A stretch of 64,000 nucleotides of DNA from Bacilli bacterium (GTDB lineage: Bacteria > Bacillota_I > Bacilli_A > RF39 > UBA660). The notes under the pieces were generated by a model. The model did not search any database and had not been told where the DNA came from. It was given only the letters and a program-made list of their open reading frames with translations. The DNA is taken from NCBI GenBank assembly GCA_017553685.1, contig JAFZKH010000007.1:1-64000 (forward strand), read 5' to 3'. A program made the position numbers and the translations under genes. This document shows, one piece after another, positions 1 through 12,000 of the stretch; within the stretch, counting starts at the first letter, position 1, and the number at the start of each line of letters is the position of its first letter.

Positions 1-3000
1 GTTTTAAGTGAATCAGAAAGAAGAGGTTATAACTTCTTAAGATATGACCATGATGGTGGTGGAACTTATAATAATTTAACTTACTTATTTGATAATGATG
101 ATGCTACTTTAACAGCTATTTATGAAATAATAAATTATAGAATTAATTATGAAAATATAACTACTGAAGAAAGAGATTTCTTAAGAAATAAAACTACATA
201 TAATGTAGAAACTGATACATTTACATTATGTAATCCAAATACTAGATTAGATAATGAAGGTAACAATTATCAAGATTTTCTTGGATGGGATGATGGTAAT
301 GGAAATGTTTCATTAATAGTAACTATTCCAAAAGGTTCAATTGGTGATAGAACTTATACAGCAGTATGGAGAGAAAACCAAGATGATTATGCAATAAGAT
401 ATAATCTACATGAAGGAACATTAGAAGCTGGTAAATCAAATCCAAATACTTATACAAGACAAACAGAAACATTTACATTAAATAATCCAAATAAGAATGG
501 ATATACATTTACTGGATGGATAGGTACTGGTTTAACTAATGCTACTAAAACAGTAACTATTCCAAAAGGAAGTTCAGGAGATAGAGATTATGAAGCTAAT
601 TATGAAGTTATTCCATATACTATTTCTTATGAGGGTATAACAGAAGAAGAAAAAGCAGCCTTAAGAAATAAAACTGATTATAATATTGAAACACCAACAT
701 TTAGTATTAATAATCCTTCAAGAGAAGGTTATAACTTCCTTGGATGGAGTGGAACAGGTATAACAGATAAATCAACATCTGTATCAGTACCACAAGGTTC
801 TACAGGAGATAGAACATATATAGCTAATTGGGAATTAATATCATATTCATTAACATATACACTTAATGGTGGAGATTATGAAGCTGGTAAATCAAATCCA
901 GATAAATATTATGTAACAAGTGATCCAATAACTTTAAATAATCCAAGTAAAACTGGTTATACATTTAAAGGTTGGTCTGGAACTGATTTAACGGGAAATG
1001 AAAATACAACTGTAGTTATTCCTACAGGTTCACAAGGACATAGAAGTTTCTTAGCAAATTATACTCCAATAACATATCATATTTATTATGATTATGATGA
1101 AGGAAATCTTCCAAGTGGAGTAACTAATCCTGATACTTATACAATTGAAAGTGCTGAAATAACATTTAATAGTCCTGAAAAAGAAGGTTATACATTTACA
1201 CATTATACAAGTGGTAATAATATTATTACTTCTATACCAACAGGAAGTACTGGAGATTATTATTTAAAAGCAAATTATGAAATTAATCATTATACAGTTA
1301 ATTATTATAATGAATCTATTCAATTTGCTACTGAAACTGTAGATTGGATGGAAACTGCTAATAAACCTGTAAATGATCCTGAAAAAGCACATAATATATT
1401 CTTATATTGGTCAGAAGATAATATTAATGAATATGACTTTAGTACAAAAATAACTGCTAATAAGAATTTATATGCTGTATATGAAGAAGTATTAGCACCT
1501 GTAATAACTCTTAATCCAACATTGGATGAAATAACAAATAAGACATGGGTATGTTCTGATTCATCAAATAGTGATTGTGGTGTATTAGTAACAATAACTA
1601 ATAATGAAAACTTACTTGATACTACAGGATATGAATTATATTACAAGATTGGTGATAATAGTCCTGTATTATATACTGAACCATTTAAAGTATATGAAAA
1701 CACCACTATTACAGCATTTGCAAAGAAAAATAATATATATAGTGAAAATACATCTAAAGATGTAGTAAACGTTGATAGTATTGCACCAACAATTAATAAT
1801 CCTGCAACAGGAGCTATGTCTTTTAATATGTCAGTTAGTGGTACTGCTCAAGATGCAGATTCTGGTGTTAAACAATTTACTTTATATGTTAAAGAGAAAA
1901 ATGCTTTAGCATTTGATGATACTTTAACTTATACTTCTGAAGTATTTGATGGAATAAAAGATCATGCTGAAAACTATGATCATACATTCTATGGGGTTCA
2001 AGATAATACTGAATATATAGTTAAAATTGTTGCAGTTGATTATGTAGGAAATGTATCTGAAAAAGAAGTAGAAGTTACTACTCATCCATATGTTGCTAGA
2101 GTAGTAGGAAAAAATAATATGCTTTGGTATACAGTAGATCCTGATACTAAAGAGTTTGTAATAGAAGACGGAAAAGAATTCTTAATGTTTGATAGTATTC
2201 AAGCTGCAGTAGATTATTGTGCTGAAGTACAATGTACTATTCAAACTAATCCAATATATCCAGTAGTAAATGAAAGTGTTACTATTGGACAAAATCAAAA
2301 TATAACAATAGATCTTGACGGAAGAATAATAACTAGTGATGAAAATGCAACATTTATAAATAATGGAGAATTACATATAGTAGATAGAAATCCAAGAGAA
2401 GTAAATGGTGAACATGAAAGTATTGGTAAGGTAACTAATCCTACTGGTAAAGCAGTAATAAATAATAAGAAATTTGTTTTAGGTGATGGTTCATCTGAAG
2501 CATCTGAAACATTTATTTATCCAGAACTTGATAGACCTATAATTGAGGGATATCAAACTGCGATAGAACAAAATGATACATTCTATTTCTTTGATGGAAA
2601 ACTTGTATCAGATACTATTGCTCTTATAGATAGCGGTGAAGATCCAATAACTCAATATTCATATAACGTAGTTATAACTGGTGAAAATGATAAACATATT
2701 GGTACTTTATCAATTGTTGATGATCCAGAAGCTAGAATAAAGAGTACATATTATACTAAGTTAAAAGTAAATACTGGAGATAATGCTTTTGATTCATCTA
2801 GAACAGGAACAATGACTACTGAGAATACAAGGATTCTTTCCAAAATTAAACAATGTGCTGATTACGGTTTTGTATATGATGCTGTTAATAATGAAATATA
2901 TAGTGGTAACAGTACTACTGCAAATACTACAGCAAAATCATATATTAAATTAGATTTAACTGAAGAATCAGAAGATTTAATAATAATGTTTGATGCATTT

Positions 3001-6000
3001 GCTGATACAGCTGGAGCTAATTCTTACGGGTATATTTCTGTAAGTGAAAGTTTATCTGATAATGGAACAGAAATATTTAGAATTACAGGTAATAGTATCT
3101 ATAGAACTAAAATTTATTATTTAGAAAAAGGTAAAGTATATTATATATATTTTGGATTTGTTAAAGCATATAGTGATATAAATGCCTATGAAATGTTTAA
3201 AGTAAGTAATTTCACTATACTTGGTGAAAGAGAGTCAACATCAAATTTTACTTTATTCCATGATACAAGTAATTATCCATTTGTTCAGGATGATAATGGA
3301 AAATATAATAGTTCTAATCAAGATGATGATTATAGTTATTCACATTCATATGCTATATTTGATTTAAGAGGAGAAACAGATCAAGTAAATTTAATAATAA
3401 ATACATCTGTAAGTAGTAGAGATGGTATTGATATAGGTTATGTATATCTTTCTGAAGATCAAAATTTCCATGAATATAGTAATACTTCTGGAAGATACTT
3501 ATATGATTCTGGTGAAGTTTCAGAAAGATTAACATATATTCCTTTAACTCCTGGAATAATAAATTATGTACATTTTGGATATTATCATAAGAATGTTGTA
3601 GTGGGAACTAATACATTTACAATTAATTCGATTGCTATTTATAAACCTGGTGCTACAAGTGATATAATTGAAGATTTTACTTTATATCATAATGATACTG
3701 ATACATACCATTTTACTAAAGGATATGATTCATATTACTTGAAATCTACAAATAATAAAACAGGTATTCTTTCTAATGTTAAATTGAATAGTACAAATGA
3801 TGGATATGCATTTAATGGAAATGGATATGTTTTATTTGATGGTGGTATTAATGATACTGCTCTAACTAGTGAGACAGTAGAATTAGAATTTAGTACAACT
3901 TCTACTGGTAATGCTGTATATTATATGGGTAGTAATAAAGAAAAAATATCTATTGGTGTATGGAATAGCAAAATATTTGTAGCAAATATATCAAGCAATA
4001 TTCCAAAATCATATACTATACCTAGCGATTGGGCTGATGGTAATAGACATATGATCACTGTTGTTAGTAATGAAGGAGTTTATGATGCATATTTTGATGG
4101 TGTATTAATGACGAAATCTTCTGATACAGGTTCATTTCAAACTGGTTTAAATGGTTCTACTTATCTTGGATGTAGAAGTTCAGGAAATTATTTTAATGGA
4201 ACTATATATAGCGTTAAAGTATTTGATAAGGCTTTATCTGAAGAAGAATTAATTCATAATCCAACTGAAGGAATAATATTAGATTTAGATGCAAGCAATT
4301 CTCTTTATCCTATACATGGTTATATAAGTAATAATAGGGGAGTAGTAAATACTAATGCTCATTCATATATTAAGATAGATTTAACTAATGTAGATGAAGA
4401 TAAATATTTATATGTTAATACTAAAATTAGTAGTGAATTAAATGGTGATTATGGAATAATCCAAGTAACTAATTCAAGTGATTATCCTACTGATAGTAAT
4501 GGAGTATTCCTAAAAATAAGTGGAGATTTAGATAATCAATCAGGAGTCATTAAACTTAATAAGAATCAAGTTAATTATGTTCATTTCATGTATACTAAAA
4601 ATAACACACGTAATTATTATAGTGATTCATTCTTAATTAAAGAGATTAAGTATTGTAATACAATTGAAGATGCTTATTCAATAACAGATAGTAGTATTTA
4701 TAAAAATCCTAATTACTACTTTGAAAAGCCAGTATTTAATGAAACTGTAGATACTGTAGAAATGTTAAAGAATATTACTTTGGATTCAACTTTAATAGTA
4801 CCTGAAGAAAAAGAAGTAATACTAGATTTAAATGGATTTACTTTGACATCTAATAAGAATGATTATGTTATTAAAAATAATGGTAAATTAACTATTATAG
4901 ATAGTGATTATACTGATAGAATTCAAACAAATATTGATTATAAAACTGAACAAGCAAGACTATTTGAAGAAGCTAAAGCAAAATATTTTGAAGATTTAGC
5001 AGAATATCAAGAATATGTTGGTACATGTGATGAATGCACAGGGCCAAGTGATGAATATAAACTTGATCACATTACTGAATACGCAAGTGATTATGGAATC
5101 AATTTGAATGACGAATCAAGAATAACTAAATTTGAATATGATACGAATGATGCTTCACAAGAATTTGATGCTTCTATTGACGGAATTTATAAAATTGAAT
5201 TATGGGGAGCTTCTGGTGGTAATGGATGGACTAGTGCAGGTGGAAATGGGTACTGTACTGGAGGAGCTGGAGCTTATACATCCGGACTTATAAATCTTAA
5301 TTCAAATTCTAAATTATATGTATTTGTAGGAGCAAAAGGTGAATCTGGAGATAGAGGTAAAGGTGTTAAGAGTGCATCATTCAACGGTGGTGGTACCGGA
5401 GGATACGGTGGTGGAGATGACAATGCTGGATCTGGTGGAGGAGCCACTGATGTAAGACTAACTGATGGTTTATGGAATAATCCTGAGTCACTAAATTCTA
5501 GAATAATGGTTGCTGCTGGAGGTGGAGGAGCTAGCTGTATTAGTAATAGTAATACTACTGTAAGTAATCGAAGCGGTGGAACTTTAAGTATTTTATCTAC
5601 TTCAGTTGCTGCTTGGGATAGATCTTGTTCATTTAGCTCTGTTACTCAAACTTCTGGAAATACATTTGGTATTGGTATGAATTCACCACAAAACGAAAGC
5701 GGACATGCTGCTGGAGGAGGCGGTGGAGGTTACTATGGTGGTACATATTGTATTAGTGGTAATTTCTATAGTGCTGGAAGCGGTGGAACTTCATATATTT
5801 CAGGTTATACTGGTACAGTTGCTGTTGAAAGTGAATCTTCATCATCTCCTAGATTAGATTCTCATAATCAAATATGTACAAATGATTCTGCTTTAATAGA
5901 TAATACATGTTCAATACACTATTCAGGTAAAACATTTATTGATACTGTAATGAAATCAGGAAATGAAGAAATGCCAACATATGATGGTGATAGTACTATG

Positions 6001-9000
6001 ACTGGTAATTCAGATAATGGATATGCTAAAATTACATTCATTATATCTACAGAGGATTATAATAATATAAAATCGAATATACCTAAAACATATACCGTTA
6101 AGGAAGAACCTGTCTTTAAAAATTATATATATGATGTTGATATGAGTAATAAAGACACTATTACTCCACAAGATGATCCTTCATATAATCAAATAGTTGA
6201 TGAAACTATTAATGGTAACATTACTTCTACAATATATGATGTAATATTAAATGAACAATATGCAACATTAAATCTTGATGCGGGTAATATTAGTATTAAT
6301 TCGAATAGTAAAAATGCTATTATCAATAGAGGAAATTTAATCCTTGGTGCTAAATGTGTAATTAATGCAAGAAATAGCGATTCAATAGCTATATTTAACG
6401 AATCAAATGGAGATATTACTTCTTCTGGGGGAACAATTAATGCTATTGGAAGTAATTCGATTGGTCTTCTTAATAGAAGTTCTGATTCAATAATAAGTAA
6501 CTTAAATATTAACACTAGTACAACTAATTCATTTGGTATTAAAAATGAAGCTTTAACTAATGTTATATTTGATAATATATCAGTTAATGGTAGTGGAACT
6601 GGATTTAGAGAATTTTCTTCTGGAGATACTATAGTTCAAAATTCGAACTTTAAATCAACTTCTAGTTATTCATTTGTTTGTGCTGGACAAGCAAGAGCAA
6701 GTAAATTAACTATTAATAGTTCAAACTTTAATGGTGAATTCTATTCTCAAATATCACCTAGAATAGTAACAATTAATAATTCAAGTTTAACTACAATTAA
6801 TAATTATTCTGGTAATATAAATGTTAATGAATCTTATATAAACTATTTTGACAATAAGGGTGATGCTACAATTACAAGATCAACTATTACTAATAGCGAT
6901 ATGGCTATTAATAATAGAGGTGGACATGGAACTTATCTTGGTCAAGTTAAAGCTAAGATGTTAATAAAAGACTCAGAAATGTATTATACAGGTTCATCTG
7001 CTGATGTATATTTAATATCTAATAATGATTATCTAACTATAGATAATGTTAAGATTAACAATAATGGTGATGTTAGGGCAAAAGCCATTTATAACACAAA
7101 TGTAGGTTATAATGATTATGATGGTGAATTACCTGATGTACATGGAATTGTAAATATACTAGGTAATACTTTAATTGATGCTAGATTTAATACAGCAATT
7201 TACAACAATTCTACAGTTGTACTAGGTTCGATTGATAATGCTTCGTCAGGAGATGTGTATAGTTATAGTTATACAGGTAAGCAAGAAGTATTTACTGCAC
7301 CAAAAGATGGTATATATAAACTTGAAGCATGGGGTGCTGAAGGTGGTAACTCATATAATTATTCATGTTATATGGGTTCCTGTTCAAATTACTTTAGAGG
7401 TGGTCTTGGAGCATATGCTTCCGGTACTATTGAACTTCATGCAGGTGATAAATTATATATCCACGTTGGTGGACCAGGAAAATCAGGAGGACAAATAGCA
7501 AGTATTTCTGCTAGATATGGTTCATATAATGGTGGTGGTTATGATACTGCTCGTATGAACGATTGGTCAAATGGTTCTGGTGGAGGAGCTACAGATATTT
7601 CTCTTTCTAGTGAAGATAATGTATGGTCATATGATAATGGTATAGTAATGTCTAAAAGAAGTGATGCTTCTTATAATCAAAGAATTCTAATCGCTGGTGG
7701 TGGTGGAGGAGCTAAAAATGATAATCTAACATATGGTGGATATCCAATTGATCCTTCTACATCTAGACTTGGATATGGTTATGGAAGAGGTGGAGGAGGC
7801 TACTATGGTGGTACCGATGCACGTGGTGGTTCATCTTATGCTTCTGATACTTTAGATAATATAGTATTAAAAAATGGTACTGAAGTAATGCCTGGTTATT
7901 ATGCCTCAGAAAATATTGTAGGTAACTCTGGTGCAGGATATGCTAAGGTTACATTATTATCATCATCCTCTCTAGATACAGTAGAATTATTACCAAGGAT
8001 ATATGCTAATACAACTGGTATTACAGGTCCAGGAAAACTATACTTCTATGATGGAACTATTAATGCTAAAACTGCAGTTGATGCTGATATTCAAGTAGTT
8101 CCTGATAATTATGATATATATAACTCATTAGATGAAAACTCTAATGAAAAAATGATATTAGTTGCAAATAGTGATTCTAGACCAGTTCCATCTGGTGAAG
8201 AAGAATTTGTTTGTAAAATAGGTAATGCTAAATATACTACAATTCAAAATGCATTAGATGCATCTAATAACGGAGATACTATTGAATTATTAGTTAATAT
8301 AGAACAACAAAATAAAATAGTAATTCCTAGTGATAAACAGATTACTATTGACTATAAAGGTCATACTGTTAAATCTTATGTTAGTGATTATTTATATGAA
8401 AACCATAGTAATTTAACTATAAAAGATAGCGAGAATACTAAAAATAAAAATGTATTTATGGGTGATAAATACATCTATAATGATGGAACTATTAATATTA
8501 ATAATCTTTTTATTGATAATTCTAAGTATGTTGTTTATACAATTGAAAATAAAGGTATAGCAGTCATGAATGATGTAAAAATTGAAATTGGTAATCATTC
8601 TGAATCAAATAAATATGGTATTTATAATGATGAAACTGCTACAATGACTATTACTAATAGTGAATTTAGAGCATTTGGAAATAATAGAATGTTTAATAAC
8701 TATGGAACATTAAATATTAAGGATACACCTCTTATAAGTAATAATAGCGCTCCTTTAGTTAAAAACAATGAACAAGGAACAGCAATATTAGATAATACTG
8801 ATTTAAGACATGAAAATGCTAATAATAGTTATGGTATGTATTTAATAGATAACTATGGTAATGCAACAATAAAGAATTTAACAGATAATATATTTATAAT
8901 TCCTAATTCAGGTGTATTAACATTAGAAAATAATACATTTACTGATGGTACTATTAATAATGATGGTTTATTAATTATTAATAGTGGTACTTATAATAAT

Positions 9001-12000
9001 ATATTTAATATTAGAGGCACTGGTAAGCAAATAGATAGTACTGAAGATTTATATTCATTCATAATGCATGATGGAACTATTAATACAAAAGTTAATAGAG
9101 AAGGATCTGGTATTACTAATATTGAGGCTGGAACTATTAATGTTACTAATGATATAGCTATTAATAATAGTGGTACAGGTACTATAAATTTAGGTATTCA
9201 TGATAATTTTGCTGATACTAAAGTAAATACTAGACCTATTATTTCAGGCAAATCTTATGGTATTTATACATCTAATCCATCATTAAAAGTTAATTTCTAT
9301 GATGGTATAATATCTGGTCAAAAATCATATAATGTTACTATTGAAAATATAGAAACAGGATATTCAATTAAAAGAGAATATGATGCTACTAATGATATTG
9401 AAACTAAGTATTTAACAAATGAACCAATGTTTATTAATGAAACTCAAAATATTACATATAGTTCAATTGATGAATTTAATAGTGCAATAACAAATAGTTT
9501 AATTAATAATGGAGATTTAATTAAAGTTTATAGAGATATAACTGTTAGTAACTTAGATGATACAATTACTATTCCAAATGGATTAAGTATTACATTTGAT
9601 GTAAATGGAAAAGTAGTAGATAAGAATAATGAAACATTATTTACTAATAATGGAACATTAAATGTTGTTGATAGTGATAATTCAAAAGGTTTAATTGATT
9701 CTACTTTAGGTAATGTATTTATTAATAATGGAACATTGAGTATTTCTAGTGGTAAATTTACTTCAGAACAAGCATCATATGAAACAGAAGTAATTAAGAA
9801 TAATGAAAATGCTACATTAAATATTAGTGGAGGTACATTCACTAAATATTATGATATGCTTAATGATAGACTTACAAATTCTGGTTCAATTCTTAATAAT
9901 AGTGGTACTGCTACAGTTACTAATGGAACATTTATTTCTAATGGTACTTATATTATTCAAGGACCAAGTATATATCATTTTTCTGCAGTATTTGATAATA
10001 CTGAAACCGGTATATTAAATGTAACTGGTGGAGATTATGATGGTATAAATGGAAAACTACTTAACCATGAGACTTGGCAAAATCCTAATTCGTCATATGT
10101 AAATAAAGGTGCATTAATATATAATGCTGGTACTGCAACAATTAAAGATATTACTGCTAACCAATCATTAATTGGTGAAAACAGTGGTACAATATCATTT
10201 GATAATTTAACTATGAATCATATAGTTCAAATAGTTCATAATCGTTTTGGTTGGATATATGGTTCTAATCATAATTTAATTAATACTGGTTCTGTTACTT
10301 TTGATAACTCTAATTTTGAAATCTATAATTCATTTATAGAGAATAGAGGTGGAGATGTAACTATTAATAATACAGTTGTTGATAAGATTAATAATGGTAT
10401 TAAGTTATCTAATGGTGACGAAAATAATTCTTTACAAAAGAACTCTCATTTAATAAGAAATAAATATAATGCTGGAAGTAGTAATAGTATTACTATTACA
10501 GATTCTGAATTATATAATAGGGGAACTGGAGAAATCATTGATAACTTTGGTTCAGTAACTATTGAAGATTCTACTTTAGAGGCATTTAATAATAATGTTA
10601 TTAATGGATCAAGTAGTATTTTAATAGTAGATAATTCAAATATTATTTCTGATAAAGGTATTGCAATAAATGTAACATCTTCTTCTACAGTTGATGTATT
10701 TAATAATAGTAGTGTTATATCTAAAGATGGAAATGCTATTAACATAAATGCTTCTACTTTAATAGTAGGTAAAGCATTATCAGAAGATAATACAGTTTCT
10801 CAAACATATCCAATAATAAAAGGTACTACTTATGGTATTAATAGTACTAATGGAACATTTAGATTCTTTGATGGTATCTTATATGGTAAGACTGCTACAG
10901 TTAATGGAGTTATTAACACAATAGAAGATGGTTATTCATTAGTTCATGGTACTGAAGATGATTACAATACTACAATTCTTGATAGAGTACCAATAATTCA
11001 AAATATTACTCAAGCTACTCCTCAAGATGAAAAGAAATACTATAATCTTAAAGATGCATTCTATTATGCATCAAATGGTGATACTCTTCAAATGCTTGCT
11101 AATTATAGTAATTTACCAACAGATGAAACAATAGTTAATAATAATAGTGTTGTATTAGATTTAAATGGTTGGTTTATTAAGCAATCAAATGATATATTAA
11201 TTACTAATAATGGTACATTAACTATTATTGATAGTAGTAATGGAAATGCTGGAAGTATTCAAGCTATTTCAGGTTCTAAGACATTTGATAATAATGGAAC
11301 TATTAATTTAATAGATGCTAATGTAACAACAAGTTTTGGTGTATTAATATTTATGAATAATTCTGGTTCAACTCTAAATATTAAAGATGAAGGTGTAGTT
11401 AATTCTACAACAGGATCATTATTAATAGATAATAGTGGTACTTTTAATATTAAGAATGGTGCATATTTACATAACAATAATGGATATATGATTAATAATA
11501 AAAACATATTAAATATAATAGATTTAAATAATGATGATGATCCTAATACATCAAGTAATTTAAAGGCACCTTGGATATATGGTGAAGGTAGTGGTGAAGG
11601 TGGAGGAGCTTATGAATCTGGACAAGAATTTATAAAAGGTAATGCTTCTATTTATACAACTGCTGGATCTATAACAAATATCTATGGTGGTATATTTAAT
11701 AATGGCTATACATATGATACTGGTTCTCCAGATTCATCTAGAATTTTACAAAACTATGGTACTACTACAATTAAGAATCTTGATAATTATTCTTTCATAG
11801 TAGGATATAACTTTGGTACATTAACAATTGAAAATTCTCATTTCTATAATGCTAGATCTGCGTTCCTTATTGGAAAAACTGGTGTATATACAATTAAAAA
11901 TGTCGTTATAGATGTAACTCACTATGGAGGATGGGATGTTAGTGGCGAAGTTAGAATGGCTATTGGTCAAGCTGATATAGATAATCTAACAGTTTCAATG

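Noticed and set aside
1-1300. Tandem DNA repeat or CRISPR-like array at the window start
   Set aside because: The repeat is at protein level (B repeats of about 75 residues); DNA units are diverged and lack spacers.
1348-1350. ATG at 1348 as start of the giant gene
   Set aside because: The frame is open back to base 1 with continuous InlB-type repeats and no ribosome binding site before this ATG.
6189-11507. Minus-strand open frames inside the giant gene
   Set aside because: Long opposite-strand frames are expected from AT-rich repetitive Asn/Ser/Thr codons; none has a ribosome binding site or recognisable domain.
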